Below, piece after piece: positions 1 through 10,200 of a stretch of 40,047 nt of DNA. The stretch's first letter is position 1. Each line of letters starts with the position of its first letter. The notes beneath the pieces were generated by a model that was not told where the DNA came from, did not search any database, and was given only the letters and a program-made list of their open reading frames with translations. A program made the position numbers and the translations under genes. Source of the DNA: an uncultured Alteromonadaceae bacterium (lineage in GTDB: Bacteria > Pseudomonadota > Gammaproteobacteria > Enterobacterales > Alteromonadaceae); assembly GCA_938085045.1 (NCBI GenBank), contig CALKGI010000038.1:1-40047 (forward strand), in the 5' to 3' direction.

Positions 1-64
1 CTCTAAATCTCGTCGTTTTTGTACGCCAAAGAACGGCCGGAAATGTCGTTTAATGTAGATTTAT

Positions 65-76
65 CCCCCCCCCCCC
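65..76. repeat. Poly(C) tract of 12
   Basis: Twelve consecutive C residues lie about 170 bp upstream of the first giant gene, in AT-rich intergenic sequence. Tracts of this length are prone to slipped-strand mispairing. The tract is not in a gene seen here, so it could affect promoter function or an upstream gene outside the window, or it could be an assembly or sequencing artefact. The second copy of the transcription unit has no matching tract. Confidence 0.9.
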
Positions 77-172
77 ACAATTAGTTAATTTATCATGATC
101 TTTCAGTTAGAACGTTAATTTGAGAGGTCTGTTTTTGATAGTGAACACTGTTCCTTGTTTGGTTTTTTTTGG

Positions 173-199
173 TTGAGTATCGCTCTTTATCTATATGGT
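173..199 (+). promoter_or_regulatory. Promoter-like elements of first giant gene
   Basis: TTGAGT (173-178) and TATGGT (194-199) are separated by 15 bp. The same arrangement, TTGAAT-15-TATAGC, occurs in the matching place upstream of the second copy. The spacing is short for a sigma-70 promoter, so conservation between the paralogous upstream regions is the main support. Confidence 0.35.
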
Positions 200-248
200 A
201 TTTGCCGTTTAACACCTGTCATTTAGCAGTAAAAAAAGGATACTAAAA

Positions 249-3200
249 GTGGTAAAGTATTTATCGAAATTTGGCGGCGTGATGCTCACGCCAGTTGTTT
301 TTAGTGCTTTAGTGCAAGCAACTGAAGTAGAACATCCCTCAACTCAAACTGACATGGCTCAGCTCTTATTGGCTCAGCAGCCATTAGCTGTGCAATCATT
401 AATACAAAGGTCCTTGGTAAGGGCAAAAGACACGTCAACCGTGTTGCAGGCTGTGACTCAAGTTCAACCGCTTGTAGCGCTGCAATCTGGCGCTATTTCT
501 GACATCAATACCTTTGGTGTATATCCTCAAGCAGGTGATGTGCTCGATGCTGGTGGTTTCACTATCACCATCAATAAATCTTTTATAGCAGGTTTAGCGA
601 CTACGGCGCCCGGCGATTATGCGCTTAAGGGCGAATTCGTCGTTGAATCTGGCGTCATTTTGACGGTTAACGGCGACTGGGATGCCACTCAGGCGACGAC
701 TCAAAATGTGCTCAATGGCAATGGTCAAATTCTCTTCGACGGCCCCGCTGGCGTCACTCGGCGTTATAAAGCGGCTTCAGGTTATTATGGTGCGCCTTCA
801 TTACTGGTAGATAGCAGCAAAGACGACAAGGCTTTTTTCGGTTTGAAACCGGGCGCTTTGGGCGTCTTCGCTTATGACAAGCAAGGTTTCTTAGGGTCGA
901 ATATCCGTGGTGGTAACGTTCATTTAAACGGTTTTAGCAGCGGTTATATTCACGATGGTTACGACAGGCAAACCACCAAAGATTGTGAAATGCCCAATGT
1001 ATTGTTCACCAACAGTGGTAAGTTTCAAGTGCGCTATTTAGCCGGTGAAAATGGCAGTTGTGACTTGCGAAACCTGACTGTGTTGTCATCTACCGCAGCA
1101 ACGGCCTTTAAAACGCAGGGCGCTTACGCCGACACTACTCGAAATGACTCGTTTAACCTAAACGGATTGTCGGTTGACGGTCGCGTAGATTTCTATGCCC
1201 GTGGCGAATTCCAAATGAATGACTGGGTGGTTAAAAAGTTGTCCGCCAGCCTGCCTGGTATTGGGTGGAATGATGTTGATAGCTGGTTGTTGTTTGACGC
1301 CGATAACGTGCCGGTGGGCAGTGCCAAAACCTCTAATATTTACTTCCGCAATGATAAATCTAACCCACACGGGTATGGCATGGGCAGCCAGCACATGACG
1401 GGCATGATGGTGCGCGAAATCGACAGTGTGGTATTCGATTTTGTTAACCAAGATGTGGGTGAATCGGGTGATTTGTATCTGTTCGACACGGCTGCCAGTG
1501 CCAATGAAACGGTGCGTATTTCCAACAATATTGCCTTGAAGAATGTTAATGGTAATCAAAGTAGTACTTTTATTACTTTTAACGGAGATCACCAAGACGG
1601 TCGTCAGATTGAGGTGAGTAACAACGTGGTGTACATACCGGATGATAACCGTGCTGTGGCATTGAATGAGGGCAGCTCTACGCCTGCCAATATTCTAAGC
1701 AAAGTTAGCGACAATATCTTTTGGGGTGATGCAGATATGCCAGGTTATGTTGTGAGCAGTTTTGCTAATAATTCTCAAATCGATATTGTGACATCTGGTG
1801 CCTACACCAACAATGGTGTGGCTAACGCTCGTAAAGATGGGCAGTTTGGCGGATTGAACTTGCCGCTAAGCTACATACCGAATGCGCCTGTTACTACCGA
1901 TATGCCGCATTTTTATGATGATACGCGTCGATTGGGCTCTTATGGTAAAAAAGTACTTGGCCTTGATGGTACCGCAGATACTGCTTTTAACGCCTTTGTC
2001 ACTCGGCATTTGAGCGCAAACGACATTGCGCGATTGGCTACAATGGGTGGACACGACCCGCTTGTTAGTGCGCACAAAGGGGTTTTGGCGGTTAAAGATT
2101 TGGTTGATTGGGTTAAGCAGGGTTTTGTGGCGACCAAGACCACTTATCACACCAGTGCAAGTGATGCTGGGGCTTTGGGTCTTGATGTTGTGCCGGGTTT
2201 TGTCATGAAGGACAGCGATGGCGACACCGTAGACAATTTATTTGATCAATGCGCCAACACGCCTGTAGGTGGTGATATTGACGAAAATGGCTGTACTGAT
2301 GTGCAAAATGCACCACAACATCTTGTTGCGTTGCAATCAGGTTCGATATCTGAAATAGCCACTTTTGGTGAATTGCCAAAAGATGGCGACACTTTGGATG
2401 CAGGCACTTTTACTATCACCATCGACCAAGCATTTACTGCGGGGTTGCATCACAATTTGGCAGGGTTGGTTGCGCTTAAAGGCGAGTTCGAAGTCGCAGC
2501 TGGCGTGACGTTAACAGTTCATGGCGATTGGGATGCCAGTCAATCGACGACTCAAAACGTATTGCGCACCGGCGCTCATATTGAGTTTGACGGCAATGAA
2601 AATGTGGGCCGGCGCTATATTGCAGCGGGCAATTATTATTATGCCCCTTCTGTGATGGTGGACAGTATTGTAGAAGACAAAGCTTTCTTTGGTCTTAAAC
2701 CCGGCTCGACAGCTAAGTTTACTTACGACAAGCAAGGGTTTCTCGGCTCGAACATTCGTGGTGGTAACGTTCATTTAAACGGTTTTAGCAGCGGTTATAT
2801 CCACGATGGTTACGACAGGCAAACCACCAAAGATTGTGAAATGCCCAATGTATTGTTCACCAACAGTGGTGAGTTTCAGGTGCGCTATTTTGCTGGTGAA
2901 AATGGCAGTTGTGACTTGCGAAACCTCACTATTTTGTCATCTACCGCAGCAACGGCCTTTAAAACCATGGGTTCTTACGCCGATACTACTCGAAACGACT
3001 CGTTTAACCTAAACGGATTGTCGGTTGACGGCAGCGTGGATTTTTATGCCCGTGGCGAATTCCAAATGGACGACTGGGTGGTGAAAAAGCTGTTCGCCAG
3101 CTTGCCTAGTATTGGCTGGAATGATGTTGATAGCTGGTTGTTGTTTGACGCCGATAGCGTTCCGGTGGGCAGTGCCAAAACCTCTAATATTTACTTTCGC

Positions 3201-6200
3201 AATGATAAAGTTAACCCACACGGATATGGCATGGGCGCCGAGCACATGACAGGCATGATGGTACGCGTAATCGATAGTGTGGTATTCGATTTTGTTAACC
3301 AAGATGTGGGTGAATCGGGTGATTTGTATATGTTCGACACGGCTGCCAGTGCCAATGAAACGGTGCTTATTACCAACAATATTGCCTTGAAGAATGTCAA
3401 TGGTAATCAAAGTAGTACCTTTATTACTTTTAACGGTGATGAACAAGGCGGCCGTCAGATTGAGGTAAGCAACAACGTGGTGTACATACCAGGCGATAAT
3501 CGTGCTGTGGCGTTGAATGAAGCCAGCTCTACGCCTGCCAATATTCTAAGCAAAGTTAGCGACAATATCTTTTGGGGTGATGCAGACTGGCCCGGTTATG
3601 TTGTGGGTAGTCTGGGCAATAATTCTCAAACCGATGTCGTGTCGTCTGGGGCTTACATTAATAATGGTGTGGCTAACGCTCGTAAAGATGGGCAGTTTGG
3701 AGAATTAGATTTGCCGCTGAGCTACACACCGAATGCCCCTATAACCACAGATACACCGCAGTTTTATGATGATACGCGTCGGTTGGGCACTTATGGTAAA
3801 AAGGTTCTTGGGCTTGATGGTACTGCTGATACTGCTTTTAACGCCTTTGTCACCCGGCATTTGACGGCAAATGACTTGGAGCAATTGACCTTGCTTGGTG
3901 GTCACGAGGCTTTGGTGGAAGCGCACCAAGGTGTTTTGGCAATAAAAGACATGATTGATTGGATTCAGCAGGGTTTTGTTGCTACTCGAACCACTTATCA
4001 TAACAGCGGCTCAAACGCTGGAGCCTTGGGTTTGCAGGTTACGTCAACTTACGCAATGGTCGACAGTGATGGCGACAGTGTTGATGATTTGTTTGAAGTT
4101 GCGGGTTGTGAAAATACGCCAGCAGGCGAATCTGTTGACGACTTTGGTTGCAGCGTTAGCCAGTACGACGATGACGAAGATGGTATCGCCAATTCGTTAG
4201 ATATTTGTGTTGAAACGGCCACTGGATCTACGGTTAACGCGTGGGGTTGTTCTACTGACGAGATTGAAGGCAAATTGCTTGGTTTCACTAGCTGGGGTAT
4301 TGGTGGCGGTGGGGCGATGGCCGGTTATTCGATTAATCCTCATGAGCCGACTATGCGTTTTGTCGGTACCGACATGGGCACCGCTTTTCGTTCGTTAAAC
4401 GAGGGCAAGAACTGGGCGCCTATTCGTCATACTCAAACAACGTACCATTATAACTTGGGTTATGCCACGCCGTTTGGTTTTGCGTCAAAGCATACTGTAC
4501 TGCATGCACCGCAAGGCTTGAATCCGGTTCGCTCGGTTGATGCTGGTCAAACTTTTGCCGCACCTGAAAGCTTCGCTGTAGTTTTCAGTGATGATAGCGA
4601 CCCGACCAATGATGAACGTATTATTGGTTGGTACTCAGACATGCAAAACATCGGCACCATTTATGCCATGACGAACATGGGTTTATGGCGTTCAACCGAT
4701 GATGGCAGTAACTGGCGTTTTGTTTACAATGGCGGCGAAATCAAAGGTATGTTCATTGATGAGCACGACAGTGGCAAGGTTTATATAGCGACTGAAGATA
4801 AGATTCTGAGTTCGCTTGATGGAGAGACTTATCAGGATTACCACACGCCTAGTACTCATAAAATCCATCGTTTTGCTGGTGGGTCGAATGCGACTGACAA
4901 AACCCTGACTTATGCGAGTGACGAGACTGCCGTGGCTATTGAAGCATCGAAAGATGCAGGGCTTGTCGCCGACGGTGTTGCCGATGTTAAAGCGACTTAC
5001 ACCAAACCTCTGAGCGCGGGTGATGAAGTGTCTGCTGCGATGATTTATGTCAGTAAAAACAATGCTACATTTGCTGTGACCAGTCAGTTTATGGGCGCTC
5101 ATTTGTCGATGGCACAAAACGACCCACAAACCATTTATGCCACGGGAAGCCGCAGTTGGGGCCGTGACAAGGGAACTTCGGTTTATGTGTCGCAAAATGC
5201 TGGTGATAGTTGGACGCGTAAATTGTTGCAATACGATTGGGATGCAGGATACACCGCGCACAGTGGCGTTGATATGGAACACTCGCCTGTCGGGTTAAAT
5301 GTTGGTTGGTACGATGGTGGTTATTACACCGCTGGTATTAACCAAACCGACAGTAGCCAGTTTGGTGGTTCGGGTAACTTCTTTTTGTACGCGACTAAAG
5401 ACACTGGTAGTAAGTGGGAAGATTTGACCAATGAATACGAAGGCACTGCGCCCACGAGCCCTGTGAAAACTGACGAATGGTCGTCGAGCGGTTTGAATGT
5501 GACTTCTGTTTATGATTTGAAGTTCAACCCATATAGTACTGATGACATTTATGCTGCATACGCTGATATTCATGGGGCACGCTCTACCGACCGCGGGCAA
5601 ACATGGTCGATTTTGCCTAGCACCGCTAACTCTATTTATGACTATGCGTTTGCTGATGCCAATACGGTGTTTATGGTGAATGGTTCGCAACACGATTGGC
5701 CTTATAAAAGTTTGTCTTTGAAAGACGAAGGCGGGGTCTTTAAATCGACTAACAAGGGTGACAATTGGACGCGTTTAACTGCTGGTGGTGGTGATTTTGA
5801 CCGTCAATATTTGTCAGTGGCTTATGATGGCACCAGCGATACCATTTATGCCGGTAGCCACAAAAAAGGCATTTTGCGTTCAACCAATGGCGGTGTCGAT
5901 TGGGCTTGGTTTAATGCCGGCTTACCCAGTACATTTAACGGGACCAGTTTTGCAATGGATTTGGTTATTCCGCAGATTGAAGTGATGGCCAACGGTAACG
6001 TTTATGCGTTGGTAACAGGTGTGCGCCCAGCGCTTACTCTGGCACAAATCAACGAATTTGGTTTGCAGCCCAATGAGTACATTACTGACAACTCGGGTGC
6101 AACGACCCAGTATTTCAGCTGGATCAATGCCAAAGAAACCGGCATTTACTTGCTTGACGTTCAAAACGGTTCGCAAACGTGGCAGTTGCTGCGTGGTACT

Positions 6201-6659
6201 GTTGATACGGCTTCGCACGAGAGTTGGAATGCCAATCATCAACCTTGGAAGCGTCCAATGAGTTTTGCTATTGACCCGGCTAACGATGATGACACCGACA
6301 TTTCTAATAATGTCTTGTGGTTGACCGACATGGAAGGCCGAACCAAACAATTGGGTGCAACGGGTATATGGAAGTCTATTAATAACGGCGTAACGTGGAA
6401 GTTTATGCGCCAGCATACGTTTGCACTGGACATTAATATCGACCCGCACGACAGTAACTATATTGCTGTTGCAGGGCCTATCAGTTGGGGCAATGGTGGA
6501 ATGCACATTAGTAAAGATGGCGGTGCAACTTGGGTTGTAGATGCGCGTCCGCAACTGCAAAACAACGGCCATTCGGTGTGTTTTGACCCAGCCCAGGATA
6601 GCGATAAAGTGATTTATGGTTATTTTGGTGGTGGTATGTTGTTTGGCGATAAGCTGTAG
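249..6659 (+). CDS. Giant secreted repeat protein with Asp-box propeller half (copy 1)
   Basis: This is a 2136-residue protein whose exact family I do not recognise. The start is GTG, with AGGA at 237-240 eight bases upstream. Residues 1-25 form a Sec signal peptide (hydrophobic core, VQA cleavage site), so it is exported. Residues 75-691 and 692-about 1308 are two copies of a 617-residue module rich in N/V/I strand patterns, which I infer to be a parallel beta-helix. TSP3-like calcium-binding linkers (DSDGD...C...GC) lie at about 655-684 and 1272-1336. From about 1339 to the end there are nine Asp-boxes (S-x-x-x-G-x-x-W, such as RSTDDGSNW and KSTNKGDNW), and the IGGGGAMAGYSINP start recalls GH74 or sialidase-like beta-propellers. 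A carbohydrate-binding or carbohydrate-cleaving role outside the cell is inference. No catalytic residues could be assigned. Its paralogue follows directly downstream. Confidence 0.92.
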   Translation: MVKYLSKFGGVMLTPVVFSALVQATEVEHPSTQTDMAQLLLAQQPLAVQSLIQRSLVRAKDTSTVLQAVTQVQPLVALQSGAISDINTFGVYPQAGDVLDAGGFTITINKSFIAGLATTAPGDYALKGEFVVESGVILTVNGDWDATQATTQNVLNGNGQILFDGPAGVTRRYKAASGYYGAPSLLVDSSKDDKAFFGLKPGALGVFAYDKQGFLGSNIRGGNVHLNGFSSGYIHDGYDRQTTKDCEMPNVLFTNSGKFQVRYLAGENGSCDLRNLTVLSSTAATAFKTQGAYADTTRNDSFNLNGLSVDGRVDFYARGEFQMNDWVVKKLSASLPGIGWNDVDSWLLFDADNVPVGSAKTSNIYFRNDKSNPHGYGMGSQHMTGMMVREIDSVVFDFVNQDVGESGDLYLFDTAASANETVRISNNIALKNVNGNQSSTFITFNGDHQDGRQIEVSNNVVYIPDDNRAVALNEGSSTPANILSKVSDNIFWGDADMPGYVVSSFANNSQIDIVTSGAYTNNGVANARKDGQFGGLNLPLSYIPNAPVTTDMPHFYDDTRRLGSYGKKVLGLDGTADTAFNAFVTRHLSANDIARLATMGGHDPLVSAHKGVLAVKDLVDWVKQGFVATKTTYHTSASDAGALGLDVVPGFVMKDSDGDTVDNLFDQCANTPVGGDIDENGCTDVQNAPQHLVALQSGSISEIATFGELPKDGDTLDAGTFTITIDQAFTAGLHHNLAGLVALKGEFEVAAGVTLTVHGDWDASQSTTQNVLRTGAHIEFDGNENVGRRYIAAGNYYYAPSVMVDSIVEDKAFFGLKPGSTAKFTYDKQGFLGSNIRGGNVHLNGFSSGYIHDGYDRQTTKDCEMPNVLFTNSGEFQVRYFAGENGSCDLRNLTILSSTAATAFKTMGSYADTTRNDSFNLNGLSVDGSVDFYARGEFQMDDWVVKKLFASLPSIGWNDVDSWLLFDADSVPVGSAKTSNIYFRNDKVNPHGYGMGAEHMTGMMVRVIDSVVFDFVNQDVGESGDLYMFDTAASANETVLITNNIALKNVNGNQSSTFITFNGDEQGGRQIEVSNNVVYIPGDNRAVALNEASSTPANILSKVSDNIFWGDADWPGYVVGSLGNNSQTDVVSSGAYINNGVANARKDGQFGELDLPLSYTPNAPITTDTPQFYDDTRRLGTYGKKVLGLDGTADTAFNAFVTRHLTANDLEQLTLLGGHEALVEAHQGVLAIKDMIDWIQQGFVATRTTYHNSGSNAGALGLQVTSTYAMVDSDGDSVDDLFEVAGCENTPAGESVDDFGCSVSQYDDDEDGIANSLDICVETATGSTVNAWGCSTDEIEGKLLGFTSWGIGGGGAMAGYSINPHEPTMRFVGTDMGTAFRSLNEGKNWAPIRHTQTTYHYNLGYATPFGFASKHTVLHAPQGLNPVRSVDAGQTFAAPESFAVVFSDDSDPTNDERIIGWYSDMQNIGTIYAMTNMGLWRSTDDGSNWRFVYNGGEIKGMFIDEHDSGKVYIATEDKILSSLDGETYQDYHTPSTHKIHRFAGGSNATDKTLTYASDETAVAIEASKDAGLVADGVADVKATYTKPLSAGDEVSAAMIYVSKNNATFAVTSQFMGAHLSMAQNDPQTIYATGSRSWGRDKGTSVYVSQNAGDSWTRKLLQYDWDAGYTAHSGVDMEHSPVGLNVGWYDGGYYTAGINQTDSSQFGGSGNFFLYATKDTGSKWEDLTNEYEGTAPTSPVKTDEWSSSGLNVTSVYDLKFNPYSTDDIYAAYADIHGARSTDRGQTWSILPSTANSIYDYAFADANTVFMVNGSQHDWPYKSLSLKDEGGVFKSTNKGDNWTRLTAGGGDFDRQYLSVAYDGTSDTIYAGSHKKGILRSTNGGVDWAWFNAGLPSTFNGTSFAMDLVIPQIEVMANGNVYALVTGVRPALTLAQINEFGLQPNEYITDNSGATTQYFSWINAKETGIYLLDVQNGSQTWQLLRGTVDTASHESWNANHQPWKRPMSFAIDPANDDDTDISNNVLWLTDMEGRTKQLGATGIWKSINNGVTWKFMRQHTFALDINIDPHDSNYIAVAGPISWGNGGMHISKDGGATWVVDARPQLQNNGHSVCFDPAQDSDKVIYGYFGGGMLFGDKL
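471..4172 (+). repeat. Two internal 1851-bp coding modules in copy 1
   Basis: Module 1 starts at 471 (LVALQSG) and module 2 at 2322 (LVALQSG), exactly 1851 bp apart and in frame. The central parts are nearly identical in DNA: 951-1019 matches 2802-2870 without a difference. The first 400 bp and last 300 bp of the modules differ much more. The module end near 4172 is set by periodicity. Confidence 0.85.
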
Positions 6660-6741
6660 GGTTATCGGAATTATCTGGTGCCCATAAAAATGTTGCATCA
6701 CCTTTGTATCTGCCAATCGGATAAATAATTTAATGGTTACA

Positions 6742-6762
6742 ATCGCAAGGATGCGGTCTTTT
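6742..6762 (+). terminator. Degenerate Rho-independent terminator after copy 1
   Basis: Six-bp stem 6742-6747 / 6752-6757 (one G-U pair) with loop AGGA, followed by four T. It is the clear homologue of the perfect terminator after copy 2 (same loop region and same TGCGGTCTTTT right side), but two changes in the left arm weaken it. Confidence 0.6.
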
Positions 6763-7202
6763 CAGTTCTAATTAATCGAAATATTGCTGGCCAGTCGGTT
6801 TTGAACAATCGGGTGGATATTGCAATATACGCCATCAAATCTAAAAATACACACTTTGTTACATCTAACGTATCAAATTGTACAATGTCCTAAATTTTGT
6901 AGTTTTAATACTAGTAAATATTGGATTGCCGCCTTGATAGGAGCGATTGCGGCGATGTGTATCACCGCGATTTTTATTGATTGCCCTGCGGCCAATATCG
7001 CCCCGAGACGCAGCTTCTACTGGGGAGGTGGTATTTTTGACCGTATAGTCAGCGTACCCGTCAGCGCTGTTTTTCAGCTGAGATCCAAAAAATGACAAGT
7101 TAATTTGTCGTCAGTTTAATTAATGATGACATTTTTGTTAATAAGTCAGATTAGGGCGCCTGTTTTTGATAGAAATAGTTGTTTTTGTATTCGGTCAATA
7201 GA

Positions 7203-7229
7203 TTGAATCTTGTTCTTTTCCTGTATAGC
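7203..7229 (+). promoter_or_regulatory. Promoter-like elements of second giant gene
   Basis: TTGAAT (7203-7208), 15-bp spacer, TATAGC (7224-7229). It aligns with the TTGAGT-15-TATGGT pair upstream of the first copy. Spacing is below the usual 17 bp, so confidence is low. Confidence 0.35.
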
Positions 7230-7278
7230 ATCTGCGGCGTAACTCCTGTCATTCAACGGTAACAAAAGGAAATTCATA

Positions 7279-10200
7279 GTGGTAAAGTATTTATCGGAAT
7301 TTGGCGGCGTGATGCTCACGTCGGTAGTTTTTAGCGCTTCAGTGCAAGCAACTGAAGTTCAATCCCCCTCAACCCAAGCTGACACGACTCAGTTTTTACT
7401 GTCTGAGCAATCATTAGCTCAGCATCCATTGGCTCAACAATCTGCGATGAAAGACACGTCAACCGTGTTGCAGGCTGTGACTCAAGTTCAACCCCTTGTT
7501 GCGCTGCAATCTGGTGCAATTTCTGACATCAACACTTTTGGTGTACTACCACAAGATGGCGATGTGCTTGATGCTGGTAGCTTCACTATCACAGTCGACC
7601 AGTCTTTTATCGCAGGTTTAGCGACCACGGCGCCCGGCGATTATGCGCTTAAAGGCGAGTTTGTGGTTGAATCTGGCGTCATTTTGACGGTTAACGGCGA
7701 CTGGGATGCCAGTCAATCGACCACTCAAAATGTACTTAATGGCAATGGCCAAATACTCTTTGATGGTGGCACGGGTGTTGCGCGGCGTTATATTGCAGCC
7801 TCAGGTTATTATCGTGCGCCTTCATTGCTGGTTGCTAGCACCAAAGCCGACAAGGCTTTCTTTGGTTTGAAACCGGGTGCTTTGGGCAGTTTTGCTTACG
7901 ACAAGCAAGGTTTTTTAGGCTCGAATATTCAAGGCGGTAACGTACATTTAAACGGTTTTAGCACCGGTTATATTCATGACGGATATAATACCGCTGCAAC
8001 CCAAGATTGTATTATGCCCAATGTGTTGTTTACCAACAGCGGGCGTTTTTTATTACGTTATTTTGCCCTTCAAAACGGCAGCTGTGATTTACAAAATCTG
8101 ACGATGTTAAGCCCTACGGTGCCAACGGCGTTTGCGACTGGCGGTATTGCTGGACAAGGCGCACAAAGTGAACTGTTTAACCTCAATGGATTGTCGGTAG
8201 ATGGTGGTGTTGAGTATTATTCGCGCCCAGAATTTTTGATGAACGACTGGGTGGTCAAAGATTTCCTTGCGACTTTGCCAGAGCAGGGTTGGCAAGACAT
8301 TGATAGTTGGCTGTTGTTTAATGCCAATGCTATTCCTGTGGGCAGTGCTTCTACATCAAATATTTATTTTCGCGCCGAAAAATATAACCCGTATGGTTTT
8401 GGTTTAAACGCGGGTGTTATGACTGGCCGTTCTTTGCGTGAAATCGACAGTGTGGTGTTTGATTTTGTTAACCTTGAGGGCATCGAACCCGGTGATATGT
8501 ATTTGTTTGGTGGTCCGGGTGAAACTGGTGAAACCGTTCGAATTACTAATAACATTGGGCTGAAAAACCTCAATGGCCAGCAAGCCAGCACATTTATGAC
8601 TTTTAACGGTAGCAATCAAGATGGTCGTTCGGTAGAGGCAAATAACAATGTGGTATTTGTGCCTTTTAATAACCGTTCGATTGCCTTAAACGGTGCATCT
8701 TTAACACCTGCGGGCACGGTGACCAGTGTTAAAGACAATATCTTTTGGGGTGACGCGACTCAGCCCGGTTTTGTTATTGACGCTCTAGGCACGACTTCGG
8801 CTACCGATATTGTAACCTCTGGCGCTTATGCCAATAATGGTGTTTTCAACGGTCGTACCGATGGTAATCATGGTGAGTTAGACTTGCCATTGAGCTATAC
8901 ACCTGATTTGCCGGTAACGACCAATGCGCCGCAATTTCATGACGACACGCGCCGTTTGGATACTTATGGTGCTAGTCAGCTAGGTTTGCAGGGCGGTGAA
9001 GAGGCGACATTTAACGCCTTTGTCACGCGTCACTTGTCGACTAAAGACATGGAGCGATTAGACACCATGGGCGGACACGACCAGCTGGTTAGTACGCACA
9101 AAGGCGCTTTGGCGGTTAAAGATTTGGTTGATTGGGTTAAGCAAGGATTTGTTGCGACTAACACCACTTATCATACCAGCGCTAGTGATTCAGGCGCTTT
9201 GGGTTTGAGTGTTACTGCTGATTTTGCCTTTAGCGACAGCGATGGCGATACAGTAGACGATGCTTTTGATAAATGTGCTAACACGCCTGTTGGCGGAGTT
9301 ATTGCTGACAATGGCTGTACTGACACGCAAATTCCGCAAAAGCATTTGGTGGCTTTGCAATCGGGGCCAATTTCTGACCCAGACACTTTTGGCGAAGTGT
9401 TAAGAGATGGCGACACCATAGATGCAGGCGCTTTCACTATTACTATCGACCAAAACTTTACTGCGGGCTTGTTGCACAGTCCAGCGGGTTCAGTTGCACT
9501 TAAAGGCGAGTTTGAAGTTGCCGCTGGTGTGTCTTTAACGGTTAATGGCGATTGGGATGCTAGTCAGTCTACGACTCAAAACGTGATGCGCACAGGCGCT
9601 CATATTGAGTTTGACGGTAACGCTAATATAACGCGCCGATATATTGCGGCGGGTAACTATTATTATGCTGCCTCTGTGATGGTTGACAGTACCATTCAAG
9701 ACAAAGCCTTTTTTGGTCTTAAACCCGGCTCGACAGCCAAGTTTACCTACGACAAGCAAGGGTTTCTTGGTTCGAACATCCGCGGTGGTAACGTTCATTT
9801 GAACGGTTTTAGCACCGGTTATATTCACGATGGTTATGACAGAGCAACCACCAAAGATTGTGAAATGCCAAATGTGCTGTTCACCAACAGTGGTGAGTTT
9901 CATGTACGCTATTCTGCTGGTGAAAATGGCAGTTGTGATTTACGAAATCTGACTATTTTGTCATCTACCGCAGCTACGGCCTTCAAAACTGTGGGCACTT
10001 ATGCCGATGCGACTCGAAATGATTCGTTTAATTTAAACGGGTTGTCGGTTGACGGTAGCGTAGATTATTACGCCCGTGGTGAATTCCAAATGGATGATTG
10101 GGTGGTTAAAAAGCTGCTCGCGAGCTTGCCTGACATTGGTTGGCGAGATATTGACAGCTGGTTGTTGTTTGACGCTAATAGCATTCCGGTGGGCAGTGCC

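Larger units (their letters stand above)
6660..7278. other. Intergenic region between the giant genes
   Basis: This 619-bp stretch holds the terminator of copy 1 and, from about 7140 onward, upstream sequence homologous to that of copy 1 (shared CTGTTTTTGATAG and a conserved stretch just before the ribosome-binding site). In between I see no convincing gene. A TTG-started frame at 6820-7095 has one hydrophobic stretch but no ribosome-binding site. Confidence 0.6.

Noticed and set aside
5922..6716. 264-codon open frame on the minus strand
   Set aside because: It lies wholly antisense to the propeller half of the first giant gene, has no ribosome-binding site and no recognisable protein features. 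It results from the codon bias of the true gene.
6820..7095. 91-codon frame between the giant genes
   Set aside because: It starts at TTG without a ribosome-binding site. The single hydrophobic stretch is not enough evidence for a gene.
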